Source: Bradyrhizobium glycinis (lineage in GTDB: Bacteria; Pseudomonadota; Alphaproteobacteria; Rhizobiales; Xanthobacteraceae). From it: a stretch of DNA of 64,000 bases. The notes below the pieces were generated by a model. That model ran no database searches, was not told where the DNA came from, and saw only the letters and a program-made list of their open reading frames with translations. Where the stretch lies: contig NZ_JACCHQ010000004.1 in NCBI RefSeq assembly GCF_016031655.1, forward strand, positions 186,001 through 250,000, given 5' to 3'. Shown here piece after piece: positions 33,095 to 44,716 of this stretch (positions are counted from its first letter, which is position 1; the number at the start of each line of letters is the position of its first letter). The position numbers and the translations under genes are program-made.

Positions 33095-34438
33095 CTACCG
33101 GCCTTGCCGCCGGAAGTAGCGCTTGCAGCGCTGCTCGGCTTCGGCGGCCGCGGCCTCCGGCGTGGCGGCACCGGTGGCTACGGACGCGAACATCTGAACC
33201 GTGACATAGTCCGCCCGCACCGCACCGGTGGCGGTCGATATCGGACCTTTATAGCCGGCGTAGTAGCCGTTGTTCATGGTGTTCTTGAAGATTGCGACCT
33301 TCGGATCACCTGACCACACTGCTGCATCGGCATAGGCTGCGAGCGGCTGCGACCAGTAGCCGCTATTGGCGTTGAGCCAGGGCTCGTACTGTTCCTTCTC
33401 CAGCATGAATTGCAGAAATGCCTTCGCTGCGTTCGGATACGGGCTGTGCTTGAACACCATTGCGTTTAGCGTCAGGCCAGACATCGGCGGGGCCGGCGCA
33501 AAGAACTTCGGCAACAACTGGTGTTCCGAATCTTCGGCGATGGCGGCGGTGGCCGGATCGTTCTTCAACGAGAAGTACAAGGACACCCCATTTGCCGTCA
33601 GCGCGATTTCCTGGGAAGAATAGGCGCGATTGTTGCTGACGTCGTTCCAGGACGGCGTGCCGGCGATGAAGGTCGGGTAAAGCTGCTTCACAAATTTCAG
33701 TGCCGCGATCGTCTCCTTGCTGTTGATGGTGACATTGCCCTCCTCGTCAAGCAACGCCGCGTTGTGCGCCCACATCATCCAGTCCGCAAAGCCGTTGCCG
33801 TCGCCCACCGCGTTGCCCAGTGCGAAGCCGGCTGGCTTGCCCGCCTGCTGAAGCTTCTTGCAGAGATCGAGGAAGCCTGCTGCATCTTCCGGAGCCTTGT
33901 CGAACCCGACTGATTTAAGAATGGACTTGCGATAGATCAGGGGGCCAGCTGTGGCGCCGAACGGCAGCCCGATCCACGTGTCGCTCTTAGCCTTCTTTCC
34001 ATAGGTCTTCGCAAGAGTCTGCCAGCCGCCGTACTTCTTGCCGAGATAGTCGGCGACGTCGCTGAGCTCGATCAGCTTGTCGATGTAGATATGCGGTGCA
34101 TCGGAGAAGCCGATGATAATATCGGGCCCGGCGCCGGAATTCGAGGTCACCGCAGTCTGCTGGTTGATGTCTTCCCAGCCGACGAAGTCGACCTTGACCT
34201 CGACCCCGGTGTCCTTGGTGAACTTTGCCGCATTGGCGCGGAACACGTCCTCGTCCGCCTGCACGAAGCGCACCGGGCGCAGCATGCGCAAGGACGCGCC
34301 CTTTTCGATCTCGAGCTTGGGTGCCGGGACATCGGCAGCCTTGATATTGGATGTTTGCGCTGCAGCACCGGTGGCCGCGAGCGTTGCAGCGGACAGGCCC
34401 AGCGCCAAGGCATCACGACGTGTGATGTCGTTCCTCAT
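33095..34438 (-). CDS. Sugar ABC transporter periplasmic binding protein
   Basis: A 447-residue family-1 extracellular solute-binding protein. A Tat-like leader (RRDALALGLSAATLAATGAAAQ, about 7-28) precedes the mature protein. The family pattern is seen in NAAKFTKDTGVEVKVDFVGWEDINQQ and GPDIIIGFSDAPH. It is the first gene of the importer with two permeases downstream. Substrate unknown. Confidence 0.9.
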   Translation of the reverse strand: MRNDITRRDALALGLSAATLAATGAAAQTSNIKAADVPAPKLEIEKGASLRMLRPVRFVQADEDVFRANAAKFTKDTGVEVKVDFVGWEDINQQTAVTSNSGAGPDIIIGFSDAPHIYIDKLIELSDVADYLGKKYGGWQTLAKTYGKKAKSDTWIGLPFGATAGPLIYRKSILKSVGFDKAPEDAAGFLDLCKKLQQAGKPAGFALGNAVGDGNGFADWMMWAHNAALLDEEGNVTINSKETIAALKFVKQLYPTFIAGTPSWNDVSNNRAYSSQEIALTANGVSLYFSLKNDPATAAIAEDSEHQLLPKFFAPAPPMSGLTLNAMVFKHSPYPNAAKAFLQFMLEKEQYEPWLNANSGYWSQPLAAYADAAVWSGDPKVAIFKNTMNNGYYAGYKGPISTATGAVRADYVTVQMFASVATGAATPEAAAAEAEQRCKRYFRRQGR

Positions 34439-34523
34439 CAGTTCCTCCCTATGATGTCCCCCTTCCCGGCGTTGATCGCCGGTGAAGGTCCGTTTCGGTC
34501 GTAGGCGCCTTTGCGCCGGCCGC

Positions 34524-35567
34524 CTAGCTGTTCGGCCCGCGATCCATGCTGACGGGTTGCCAGCGGCGGAGCGTGGTGTTCTGCAGCACCGACGGATTGA
34601 CGCAGCTTACCGGCCACATGCCCTGGAGCACCAGTGACAATTCGTAGCCCACCCGGCGCTTGCGCGCTTCGTCGAACCGTGCCGAGGCCGAGGCGACATG
34701 GGCGGTCAGGGTCACATTGTCCATGCCGAGCAGGGGATTGTTGTGCGAGGGCGGCTCCTTCTCCAGCACGTCGAGGGCGGCGTGCGCGATCCAGCCCTCC
34801 TGCAGCGCCTTGATCAGGCTCTCCTCGTCCACGGTGGCACCGCGCCCGGTGTTGATGAAGATCGAGCCTTTCTTCATCTGCCGGAAGTGCTTCTCGGTCA
34901 GCATGTGGTGCACCTCGGGCCGCGCCGGGGCATGCATCGAGACGAAGTCGGATTGCGACAGCACCTCGTTCAGCGTCGCCGGGATCACGCCGTGGTCGTA
35001 CATCAGCGTTTCCTGGATGAAGGGATCGTAGGCCATCATGCGCAGGCCGAAGGGCGCGGCGCGTTTCGCGACCGCACGCGCAACCCGGCCGAACGAGATG
35101 AAGCCGAGCGTCTGGCCCATCAGCCTCGGGATCTTCAAGAGCGCCGGCCGGCCCTCGGCCCAGCGGCCGTCGCGCACCATGCGGTCCTGCTCGACCAGGC
35201 GGCGGAAGCCCGCGAGCAGCAGCATCATGGCGTGGTCGGCGACCTCCTCGATGAAAGTGTCGGGGATGTTGGTGACCGGAATGCCGCGCGCAGTGGCGGC
35301 CTTGACGTCGACACTGTCGACGCCGACCGAGCCGAGCGTGATGACCTTGCAGCTCTCGAGCGCGTCGATGATCGACTTGGTGATCGGGATGCCCTTGGCG
35401 TAGATCGCGTCGGCGTTTTTCGCGGCGGCGATGAACTCGGCCTCGTCGGCGGGCGCCTCGACGATCTCGGCATCGATCGGATCGAGCGCCTCGCGCTCAT
35501 AGGAATAATCGCTGCCGGCTACTGTGAAGCTCGCACCCTTCGGCGTCACCACCCTGTATTTCGGCAT
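34524..35567 (-). CDS. D-2-hydroxyacid dehydrogenase family protein
   Basis: A 347-residue NAD(P)-dependent 2-hydroxyacid dehydrogenase (phosphoglycerate-dehydrogenase-like), reducing a 2-keto acid or oxidising a 2-hydroxy acid. The catalytic Arg (NTGRGATVDE), Glu (DVLEKEP) and His (TAHVAS) are present. The dinucleotide motif GxGxxG is degenerate: SFGRVA, so Ser and Ala replace the first and last Gly. It lies 85 bases upstream of the sugar binding-protein gene on the same strand and may be part of that catabolic unit. The ATG at 35567 (MPKYRVVTPKG) fits family length. Confidence 0.88.
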   Translation of the reverse strand: MPKYRVVTPKGASFTVAGSDYSYEREALDPIDAEIVEAPADEAEFIAAAKNADAIYAKGIPITKSIIDALESCKVITLGSVGVDSVDVKAATARGIPVTNIPDTFIEEVADHAMMLLLAGFRRLVEQDRMVRDGRWAEGRPALLKIPRLMGQTLGFISFGRVARAVAKRAAPFGLRMMAYDPFIQETLMYDHGVIPATLNEVLSQSDFVSMHAPARPEVHHMLTEKHFRQMKKGSIFINTGRGATVDEESLIKALQEGWIAHAALDVLEKEPPSHNNPLLGMDNVTLTAHVASASARFDEARKRRVGYELSLVLQGMWPVSCVNPSVLQNTTLRRWQPVSMDRGPNS

Positions 35568-35819
35568 TCTCTGCTCCCGATTTGGTTTCTTGTTGTGACC
35601 CGCCTCCACGAGCGGGCCTTTGCGTCTTTTACGCGAAATCCGGGCGAGTGCGTACAATTCACGGTTGTTGCGGGCGAGGTATATTTCCGCTTTTCCGTGC
35701 AAGCTCCGGGCTTCTACGGAGGTACGTAAGTAACTTGCTAAGGGCCCCGCCACTAAGACTTGATTCGAATTTGATCAATCTCGTCGTGCGCCGTACCCCA
35801 TTATTGCCGGAGCCAGCCT

Positions 35820-37505
35820 GTGAAGTTGAGCAATCTGAAGATCGCCTCGAAGCTTGGCATTCTCGTCGGCGTCACGCTGTTCGGCCTCTGCATCTCCGGA
35901 GTTCTCGCCGGCTATCTGATGAAGCGCGAGATGGTGAATGCGCGCATCGACCAGGCCAAGGCGATCGTCGAGCTGGCGCGCAACTATGCCGCCGCGTTGA
36001 AGAAGCGCGTCGATGCCGGCGAGATGACGAAGGACGCCGCGATGGCCGAGCTTCGCCGCTACGGCAACGCGATGACCTACGACAAGGGTGCCGGCTACCT
36101 GTTCGGCACGTCCTATGACGGTCTCACCCAGCTTGCGCCCGATCCGAAGGTCATCGGCACCAACCGAATGGACGTCGTGACCAATGGCCGCAAGCTGTCG
36201 CTGGAATTGATGAACGGCGTCAAGGCCAACGGCGAGATCCTGCTTCACTATGAGTATATGAAGCCCGGCCAGGAAACGCCGATCCGCAAGATCGGTTACG
36301 CCGTCGCGGTCCCCGGGTTCGACATGTATCTCGGCACCGGCGCCTATCTGGATGACATCGACGCCAAGATGGGCCCGGTCTACTGGCTGCTCGGCCTGGC
36401 GGTGCTCGGCATCGTCATCGTTGCCGGCAGCGTCGCCTGGATGATCGGTCGCAGCATCAGTGCTCCGCTAGGCCTGCTCGGCACCCGGATGCGGGAGCTG
36501 GCCGACGGCAAGCTCGAGGGTGATATTCCGGGCCTCGGTCGCGGTGACGAGGTCGGCGCGATGGCTTCGACCGTCCAGATCTTCAAGGACAACGCGGTCC
36601 GCATCCGCGACCTCGAGAAGACCGAGGCGGAGGCCAAGGAACGCGCCGCGGCGGAACGCCGTAGTGCCATGGAGGAGATCGCCAACGACTTCGAGCGCAG
36701 CGTCAACGGCATCGTCCGCTCGGTCTCCTCGGCCGCAGCCGGCATGCAGACCACGGCGCAATCGATGACCGCGACCGCCAGCGATGCCTCCTCGCGCGCG
36801 GCGACCGTCGGTGCCGCTTCGCAGAAGGCGTCCGGCAATGTCGGCACCGTTGCGGCCGCCGCCGAAGAGCTGTCGAGCTCGGTTGCGGAGATCTCGCGCC
36901 AGGTGACGCGCTCGACTGAAGTTGCGAGCCGTGCCGTCAACGACGCCGAGCGCACCAACGCCACGGTGCAGGAGCTCTCCACCGGTGCCGAGAAGATCGG
37001 CGAGGTGGTCAAGCTCATTCACTCGATCGCAGCGCAGACCAACCTGCTCGCGCTCAACGCCACCATCGAGGCGGCGCGTGCCGGCGAGTCCGGCCGCGGC
37101 TTCGCCGTGGTCGCCTCCGAGGTCAAGGCGCTCGCCAACCAGACCGCGAAGGCGACCGAGGAGATCTCTGCCCAGGTCGCGGCAATGCAAACCTCGACCA
37201 GCGACGCGGTGGCGGCGATCTCCGGCATCACCCAGACGATCGCCGAGATGAGCGAGATCACCGCCGGCATTTCCGCATCGATCGAGCAGCAGGGCGAGGC
37301 GACGCGCGAGATCGCCCGCAACATTCAGTCGGTCGCGGCCGGATCCAGCGAGATCAACGCCCATATCGGCAGCGTCACCTCGGCCGCGGAAGCGACCGGC
37401 AGCGCGGCCAGCGACGTGCTCACCAATGCCCGCGAGCTGGACAACCAGTCCGGCGCGCTGCGCAATGCTGTCGATGGCTTCCTCGCCAAGGTCCGCGCGG
37501 CGTAA
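35820..37505 (+). CDS. Methyl-accepting chemotaxis protein with single-Cache sensor
   Basis: A 561-residue transmembrane chemoreceptor starting at GTG. Membrane helices lie near residues 10-32 and 188-210. Between them is a single Cache_2 periplasmic sensor ([25 protein letters not shown] ... [13 protein letters not shown]). A HAMP linker (about 212-265) follows, then the signalling domain with the hairpin tip [37 protein letters not shown]. Such Cache domains often bind small organic acids. No che genes are nearby; it is a stand-alone receptor. Confidence 0.92.
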   Translation: MKLSNLKIASKLGILVGVTLFGLCISGVLAGYLMKREMVNARIDQAKAIVELARNYAAALKKRVDAGEMTKDAAMAELRRYGNAMTYDKGAGYLFGTSYDGLTQLAPDPKVIGTNRMDVVTNGRKLSLELMNGVKANGEILLHYEYMKPGQETPIRKIGYAVAVPGFDMYLGTGAYLDDIDAKMGPVYWLLGLAVLGIVIVAGSVAWMIGRSISAPLGLLGTRMRELADGKLEGDIPGLGRGDEVGAMASTVQIFKDNAVRIRDLEKTEAEAKERAAAERRSAMEEIANDFERSVNGIVRSVSSAAAGMQTTAQSMTATASDASSRAATVGAASQKASGNVGTVAAAAEELSSSVAEISRQVTRSTEVASRAVNDAERTNATVQELSTGAEKIGEVVKLIHSIAAQTNLLALNATIEAARAGESGRGFAVVASEVKALANQTAKATEEISAQVAAMQTSTSDAVAAISGITQTIAEMSEITAGISASIEQQGEATREIARNIQSVAAGSSEINAHIGSVTSAAEATGSAASDVLTNARELDNQSGALRNAVDGFLAKVRAA

Positions 37506-37520
37506 ATCCTTGCACTGAAT

Positions 37521-37618
37521 TCGTAGGGCGGGCAAAGACGCGAAGCGTCGTGCCCACCTTTTCTTTTGAGTTCCCGGTGACTCCTCTGTGGGCACGCTGC
37601 GCTTTGCCCACCCTACGA
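37521..37618. repeat. Interspersed palindromic element
   Basis: TCGTAGGGCGGGCAAAG near 37521 and its mirror CTTTGCCCACCCTACGA at 37602-37618 flank an inner GCGTCGTGCCCACC/GTGGGCACGCTGCGC pair. This GTAGGGYGGGCAAAG element is common between genes in Bradyrhizobium. It lies downstream of the chemoreceptor gene. Confidence 0.75.
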
Positions 37619-37635
37619 GAGCCTGCGTTTTGCGC

Positions 37636-37737
37636 CGTCATTCCGGGGCGATGCGAAGCATCGAACCCGGAATCTCGAGATTCTCAGGTGCGCAATGCGC
37701 ACCATAGTTCGCGCTAACGCGCGCCCCGGAATAACGG
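37636..37737. repeat. Interspersed palindromic element (CATTCCGGGGCG type)
   Basis: CGTCATTCCGGGGCG on the left and CGCGCCCCGGAATAACGG on the right bound a 102-base inverted repeat with an inner GCGCAATGCGC palindrome. It is related to the element at 44605-44705. It sits just after the stop of the Bug-family gene, between convergent genes. Confidence 0.75.
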
Positions 37738-37740
37738 AGT

Positions 37741-38718
37741 TCACTGCTTCTCGATCTTCGCGTTGGTGATCAGCTTCTCCCACAGCACCAGCTGCTCGTT
37801 CACGAAGGTGCCGAGCTGCTCCGGCGTGCCGGAGAAGGCGTCCATGCCGAGCGTCGCGAGCTTGGCCTTGATCTCCGGGTTCTCGATGATCTTGCGGATC
37901 TCGGTGTTGAGCCGCGTCACGATCTCCTTCGGCATGCCGGCCGGGCCGAAATAGCCCTGCCAGGACGTGATGTCGAAGTCCGGCACGCCGGCCTCCTGCA
38001 TCGAGGGCAGGTGCGGCACCAGCGGTGAGCGGTCCTTGGTGGTGACCGCGAGCGCGCGCAGCGCGTTGCCGTTGACGTGGGGCAGGCCGGTCAGGATGTC
38101 GACGAACATCATCGAGACGCGTCCGCCCATGACGTCGTTGAGCGCCGGCGGCGAGCTCTTGTAGGGCACGTGCAGCAGGTCGATCCCGGCATTGTGCGCG
38201 AAGGTCGCGCCCGACACGATCGCCGCCGACGAGCCCGAGGCGTAGCTCAGCTTGCCCGGATTGGCCTTGCCGTAGGCCACCAGCTCTCCGACCGTCTTGG
38301 CCGGCACCTCGGGATTGATGACCAGCATGAAGGGCAGATCGCCGGTGCGGGCGATCGGGGTGAAATCCTTGACCGGGTCGTAAGTGAGACTCTTGAGCAG
38401 ATAGGGATTGGCCGAATGCGTGGTGTTGGTCGTCACCAGCAGCGTGTAGCCGTCGGGGGCGGCCTTCGCGACATAGGTCGCGGCAAGCATGCCGTTGGCG
38501 CCCGCCTTGTTCTCGATCACGATCGGAACGCCGAGCGCCTGCGACAGATGCTGCGAGATCAGCCGCGTCGTGGTGTCGGTGCCGCTGCCGGCCGCGAACG
38601 GCAGCACCAGCGTGATGTTGCGGCTGGGATAGGTGTCGGCGTGAGCGGTGGATGCTGCCGTGAGGCAAAGCGCGGCCGCGGCGACGGTCCGCAAGTTTCG
38701 AATCAGCCCGGAAATCAT
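37741..38718 (-). CDS. Bug-family (TctC-type) periplasmic binding protein
   Basis: A 325-residue tripartite tricarboxylate transporter receptor (Bug) protein with signal peptide (about 1-27). Family marks are YPSRNITLVLPFAAGSGTDTTTRLISQ, the IENKAGANGMLAATYVAKAAPDGYTLL region and VPYKSSPPALNDVMGGRVSMMF. These bind carboxylates or other small anions. No TctAB membrane subunits are encoded next to it, as is usual for orphan Bug proteins. Confidence 0.9.
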   Translation of the reverse strand: MISGLIRNLRTVAAAALCLTAASTAHADTYPSRNITLVLPFAAGSGTDTTTRLISQHLSQALGVPIVIENKAGANGMLAATYVAKAAPDGYTLLVTTNTTHSANPYLLKSLTYDPVKDFTPIARTGDLPFMLVINPEVPAKTVGELVAYGKANPGKLSYASGSSAAIVSGATFAHNAGIDLLHVPYKSSPPALNDVMGGRVSMMFVDILTGLPHVNGNALRALAVTTKDRSPLVPHLPSMQEAGVPDFDITSWQGYFGPAGMPKEIVTRLNTEIRKIIENPEIKAKLATLGMDAFSGTPEQLGTFVNEQLVLWEKLITNAKIEKQ

Positions 38719-38816
38719 GTCTGGTCGTTCCCTCTTTTTCGTTGGCGGGGAACCTAGCTTGTCCGAAGGGGAATCGGAAGATGGCTATAGGTCGTGAATG
38801 CGTCCGTCGCGCGGAA

Positions 38817-39752
38817 TTACTTCACCGCCGAGCCCCGGCGCGATGCAAGCACGACCCCGGCGAGCACCAGCGCGTAACCGATCAGGTGGAACGGCTGGAG
38901 CTTCTCGCCGAGCAGCAGGATCGCCAGCGCCGAGCCGAACACCGGGACCAGATGGAAGAACGGCGCCGCCCGGTTCGGCCCGATCAGCGCCACGCCGCGG
39001 TTGAAGAAGAGATAGGCGAGGGTGGAGGGAAAGATCAGGATGTAGCCCAGCGTCGCCAGCGTGATCGCGTCGAATTGCAGCACGCGGCCGCTCGCCGCCT
39101 CCCAAATCGCCGTCGGCAGCAGCAGGGTCGCGCCGCAGCAGGTGGTGAAGGAGAGGAAGGAGAGCTGGTGGATCTTCGGCCGGCGCGGGATGAAGGCTGA
39201 GTAGAGCCCGAACGCCACCAGCGAGGAGGCGAACATGATGTCGCCCCTGTTGAAGCTGATGCTTGCCAGTGCCGCGAGGTCGCCGCGCAGGATGATGATC
39301 AGCACGCCGAGCAGCGAGATCGCGATGCCGCCGAGCTGCGCGCCGGTCAGCCGCACACCGAACAGCACCAGCGACCACAGCGCCACGAACAGCGGACCCG
39401 CCGACTGGATCAGCAGCGCATTCAGCGCCTCGGTGTATTGCAGCGCCCAGTATGAGATCGCGTTGTTGAAGGCAAAGCCGACCAGCGACAGAAACAGCAT
39501 CAGCGGCAGGCTCCTGCGCAAGGCTGGCCAGTCGCGCTTCAGATGCGGCCAGGCGAACGGCAGCAGGATCAGGAACACGCCGAACCAGCGGATCGTGGTG
39601 ATCGTCAGCGGCGGCACATGCGCCCCGACGTGGCGCGCGATCACGATGTTGCCGGCCCAGAACAGCGAGGTCAGGCTGAGCAGCAGATAAGGCTGGTTGT
39701 TGAGCCAGCTGGCTGGACCAGCGGCCGGTGGCGCGGGCGAAGCAATTGTCAT
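38817..39752 (-). CDS. DMT-superfamily (EamA) transporter, paralog 1
   Basis: A 311-residue drug/metabolite transporter with 10 membrane helices and two EamA domains. It is closely related along its whole length to the transporter at 40320-41252; for example both have NQPYLLLS, LPFAW, QYTEALN/EHTQALN, FNRGV and NRAAPFFH. The two probably arose by local duplication. The substrate is likely a metabolite or amino acid being exported. Confidence 0.88.
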   Translation of the reverse strand: MTIASPAPPAAGPASWLNNQPYLLLSLTSLFWAGNIVIARHVGAHVPPLTITTIRWFGVFLILLPFAWPHLKRDWPALRRSLPLMLFLSLVGFAFNNAISYWALQYTEALNALLIQSAGPLFVALWSLVLFGVRLTGAQLGGIAISLLGVLIIILRGDLAALASISFNRGDIMFASSLVAFGLYSAFIPRRPKIHQLSFLSFTTCCGATLLLPTAIWEAASGRVLQFDAITLATLGYILIFPSTLAYLFFNRGVALIGPNRAAPFFHLVPVFGSALAILLLGEKLQPFHLIGYALVLAGVVLASRRGSAVK

Positions 39753-39844
39753 GGGCGTTTATGCCAGCTTGCGCCGGATCGGCGTCGTGGCACAAGTCAC
39801 AGCGCCGCAATGCTACAATGCAGCCGAGCCTTGAGGAGGTGCCA

Positions 39845-40246
39845 TTGACGGTCAATATGTTGAACATCGAGGGCCTGAAGCGGCTCGATCCGAATGCGCC
39901 AGTGGTGATGCTGAACCTGATGCGCTTCCGCGCGCGCTCGCGCGATGGCAACGGGTCGGGCTGGGAGGCATATTTGCGCTACAGCGCGATCACGGTGCCG
40001 ATGATCAAGGCGCGCGGCGGCACGCTGCTCTGGACCGGTGAAGCCAAGGCGGTCGCACTCGGTCCGCAGGCGGGCAACGATTGGGACTTCGTCGCGCTGG
40101 TGTATTACCCGTCCGTCTCGGCCTTTCTCGACATGATGACCTCGGAAGCCTACGAGCGCGAAGCCGATCCGCATCGCGTCAACGGCTGCGCCGAGCACGT
40201 GATCATTGCGACGAGCGAGGCGTACAGCAAGTTGAAGGTGAAGTAG
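39845..40246 (+). CDS. DUF1330-family protein
   Basis: A roughly 133-residue cytoplasmic protein of the dimeric alpha-beta barrel type (DUF1330). Typical parts are NAPVVMLNLMRFR, GGTLLWTGEAKAVALG and YPSVSAFLDMMTSEAYE. TTG at 39845 is taken as the start because AGGAGGT stands 4 bases before it; ATG at 39857 is the alternative. It is placed between, and opposite to, two paralogous DMT transporters. Function unknown. Confidence 0.75.
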   Translation: MTVNMLNIEGLKRLDPNAPVVMLNLMRFRARSRDGNGSGWEAYLRYSAITVPMIKARGGTLLWTGEAKAVALGPQAGNDWDFVALVYYPSVSAFLDMMTSEAYEREADPHRVNGCAEHVIIATSEAYSKLKVK

Positions 40247-40319
40247 CGGGTCGCTCTTGCTTACCCTCCCCTGGAGGGGGAGGGTAAGAGGCACCAGCGC
40301 GTTTGGACGAAACGGTCGC

Positions 40320-41252
40320 CTAAGTCGCCTGCTTCCGCGACGCCGCGAATACGCCCGCCAGCACCAATGCAAAGCCGATGAAGTGGAACGCCTGCGGGTG
40401 CTCGCCCAGGAACGCCATCGCCATGATCGAGCCGAACACCGGCACGACGTGGAAGAACGGCGCGGCGCGGTTGGCGCCGATGAGGCGCACGCCGCGATTG
40501 AAGCAGAGATAGGCGAGCGCCGAGGGGAAGACGGCGACGTAGAACAGGGTCAAGAGGTTCGGCCCGTCGAGCTTCATTACAGGGCGTGCGGACAGTTCCC
40601 AGATCTCCAGCGGAATGAGGCAGGCCGCGCCGCAGCCGAAGGTGAAGGCGAGGAACGAGAGGCCGTGCATCGGCGGCCGCTTCAGCGACAGCACCGAATA
40701 GAGCGCGAAGATCAGGAGCGCGAGGAGGAAGATCAGGTCGCCCTTGTTGAAGTCGATGCTCGACAACGTGGTGAAATCGCCGTGCAGCAGGATGGTCAGC
40801 ACGCCGCACATCGACAGCAGCACGCCGAACGCCTGCGCGGCGGTGAGACGGATGCCGAGGATGACCAGCGACCACAGCGCCACCAGCAGCGGCGCGGCCG
40901 ACTGCAGCAGCAGCGTGTTGAGCGCTTGGGTGTGCTCCAGGGCCCAATATTGCAGCGTGTTGAAGGCGCCGATGCCGGTGACCGAGAGCGTGACCATCAA
41001 GCCGAGCTTGCCGCGGATCGCCGGCCAGTCCTGCACGAGGTGCTTCCAGGCGAACGGCAGCACCAGCAGGAAGGCGAAGAACCAGCGCAGGAACGACAGC
41101 GTGACCGGCGGAATGTGGCCGGCCGCGAGCCGCCCGACGATGGCGTTGCCGGCCCAGCACAGTGCGGTGATGCTGAGCAGCAGGTAAGGTTGGTTGGCGA
41201 TCCAGCTGTGGCCGGATGTTTCCGCGCGCGTGGTCTGGCCGGTGGCGGACAT
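40320..41252 (-). CDS. DMT-superfamily (EamA) transporter, paralog 2
   Basis: A 310-residue transporter with 10 membrane helices and two EamA domains, paralogous to the one at 38817-39752 (about half of the residues look identical by eye). The DUF1330 gene lies between them on the other strand. Duplication followed by divergence is the simplest history. Confidence 0.88.
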   Translation of the reverse strand: MSATGQTTRAETSGHSWIANQPYLLLSITALCWAGNAIVGRLAAGHIPPVTLSFLRWFFAFLLVLPFAWKHLVQDWPAIRGKLGLMVTLSVTGIGAFNTLQYWALEHTQALNTLLLQSAAPLLVALWSLVILGIRLTAAQAFGVLLSMCGVLTILLHGDFTTLSSIDFNKGDLIFLLALLIFALYSVLSLKRPPMHGLSFLAFTFGCGAACLIPLEIWELSARPVMKLDGPNLLTLFYVAVFPSALAYLCFNRGVRLIGANRAAPFFHVVPVFGSIMAMAFLGEHPQAFHFIGFALVLAGVFAASRKQAT

Positions 41253-42966
<1,714 letters not shown>

Positions 42967-43003
42967 CGATATCTTACCGGGACGCGCGTATAGTTGAGTA
43001 GAA

Positions 43004-44596
43004 ATGGCTGATTACTATCCGCTGATCGCCCGCGCTATTGCCGCCCTGGACCCCAACGCTCCCGGCGAAAGCCGTCGCGCGCTCTATGAGCGCGCGCGCA
43101 CGGCCCTGATCGCGCAGCTGCGCAGCGTGCAGCCGCCGCTCTCCGAATCCGAGATCACCCGGGAACGGCTGTCGCTCGAGGAGGCCGTCCGCAAGGTCGA
43201 ATCGGAGGCCGCCCAGCGGGCCCGCGAGGCCGCCCGTCCCGGTGGCGGCGCCCGTGCCGGCTCGAGTGGCGATGCCTTCCGCCGCGCCAGCACCCGTGCC
43301 GCCGAGGCCAACCCGGCAGCAGTGCCGCCGCGCACGCGTCCGGCCCCGACGCCGCCGCGCGCCGACCGCCCGTCCTTCAACGTCGATGATCCAGGTGAGG
43401 CCCCGCGGCCGCCGCGTGCGCCCCGTTTCGACGCCCCGCGCCCGCCGGGTCCTTCCGCCCCGCCGCCGCCGGAGCCGCCGGCCGGCCGCGATCGCCAGGG
43501 TGCGCGGCGTCCGCCCGATGTCGGCCCCGCGCCGCCGCTGCCGTCTTCGCCCGGCGTGCGCGGCTTCCGCGACATCACGGCCGATGCCAACGATCTCGGC
43601 GGTGCCGCCGCGCAGGCCAGCCGCGCCGCGCGCCGCACCTACGCCAACGTGCCCTCGCCCTCGCCGGAATTCGACCGGCTGGAGCCGAGCCTGGAAAACC
43701 GTGCCGGCGAGTCCGAAGCGCCCTATTCCTACGACGAATCGATCGAGGAGGCCGAGCGCTACACGGCGCAGCCGCCGTCGCCGCGTCCGCGCATCGCTCC
43801 CGATCGCGACGTCAAGAAGCGCGCCCGCACCGGCTCCGCCTTTCCGTTCAAGAGCGCGATTGCCGTCGGCATCGTGCTCATCCTGGTCGGCGCCGGCATC
43901 CTCTGGGGCAAGCAGCTGGTCCAGATCGCCAACGGCTTTCTCAAGCCGTCCGCGACGCAAGTTGCGGATACGCCGACCCCGACGCAGCCGCAGAGCAAGC
44001 CCAAGATTCCCGATCGCGTCGGTCAGCCCTCGGCCAGCGACCAGCCGGTCGCGCCGGTGGCGCAGAAGGTCGTGCTCTACGATGAGGATCCGTCCGACCC
44101 GAAGGGCAAGCAATATGTCGGCTCGGTGGTGTGGCGGCTCGAGCCGATCAAGGCCTCGGGCAACCAGAAGGCCGACGTCGCCGTGCGCGCCGACATCGAA
44201 ATCCCCGACCGCAAGTTCAAGATGACGATGTCGTTCCGCCGCAACACCGATTCGTCGCTTCCGGCGAGCCATACGGCGGAGCTGACCTTCATCCTGCCGC
44301 AGGACTTCCCCGGTGGTAGCGTCTCCAACGTGCCAGGCATCTTGATGAAGTCGAACGAGCAGGCCCGCGGCACGCCGCTCGCCGGCCTCGCGGTCAAGGT
44401 CACCGACGGCTTCTTCCTGGTCGGCCTCTCCAATGTCGACGCCGACCGCGCCCGCAACGTCCAGCTCCTGAAGGAGCGCTCCTGGTTCGACGTGCCGCTG
44501 GTCTACGCCAACCAGCGCCGCGCCATCATCGCCATCGAGAAGGGCGCTCCCGGCGAGCGCGCCTTCAACGACGCCTTCGGGCAGTGGGGCGATTGA
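43004..44596 (+). CDS. Proline-rich single-pass membrane protein of unknown function
   Basis: A 530-residue protein. Residues 1-75 are helical and charged; about 80-280 are low-complexity, rich in Pro, Ala and Arg; one membrane helix spans about 284-302 (SAIAVGIVLILVGAGILWG). A folded C-terminal domain (about 345-530) contains KVVLYDEDPSDPKGKQYVGSVVWRLE. The long cytoplasmic Pro-rich arm and periplasmic domain suggest a scaffold or envelope sensor. I recognise it only as a conserved hypothetical of this order. It starts 37 bases after purA and may be co-transcribed. Confidence 0.82.
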   Translation: MADYYPLIARAIAALDPNAPGESRRALYERARTALIAQLRSVQPPLSESEITRERLSLEEAVRKVESEAAQRAREAARPGGGARAGSSGDAFRRASTRAAEANPAAVPPRTRPAPTPPRADRPSFNVDDPGEAPRPPRAPRFDAPRPPGPSAPPPPEPPAGRDRQGARRPPDVGPAPPLPSSPGVRGFRDITADANDLGGAAAQASRAARRTYANVPSPSPEFDRLEPSLENRAGESEAPYSYDESIEEAERYTAQPPSPRPRIAPDRDVKKRARTGSAFPFKSAIAVGIVLILVGAGILWGKQLVQIANGFLKPSATQVADTPTPTQPQSKPKIPDRVGQPSASDQPVAPVAQKVVLYDEDPSDPKGKQYVGSVVWRLEPIKASGNQKADVAVRADIEIPDRKFKMTMSFRRNTDSSLPASHTAELTFILPQDFPGGSVSNVPGILMKSNEQARGTPLAGLAVKVTDGFFLVGLSNVDADRARNVQLLKERSWFDVPLVYANQRRAIIAIEKGAPGERAFNDAFGQWGD

Positions 44597-44604
44597 GCTC
44601 TTCT

Positions 44605-44705
44605 GTCATTCCGGGGCGCGCGGAGCGCGAGCCCGGAATCCATTTCACCGCGTCACATGCCGCCCGATGGATTCCGGGCTCGTGCTTCGCACGCCCCGGA
44701 ATGAC
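44605..44705. repeat. Interspersed palindromic element (GTCATTCCGGGGCG type)
   Basis: GTCATTCCGGGGCG...GAGCCCGGAATCCAT on the left is mirrored by ATGGATTCCGGGCTC...CGCCCCGGAATGAC on the right. This 101-base inverted repeat fills the gap between the convergent genes at 44596 and 44717. It is the same family as 37636-37737. Confidence 0.85.
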
Positions 44706-44716
44706 GACCGAGGGAC

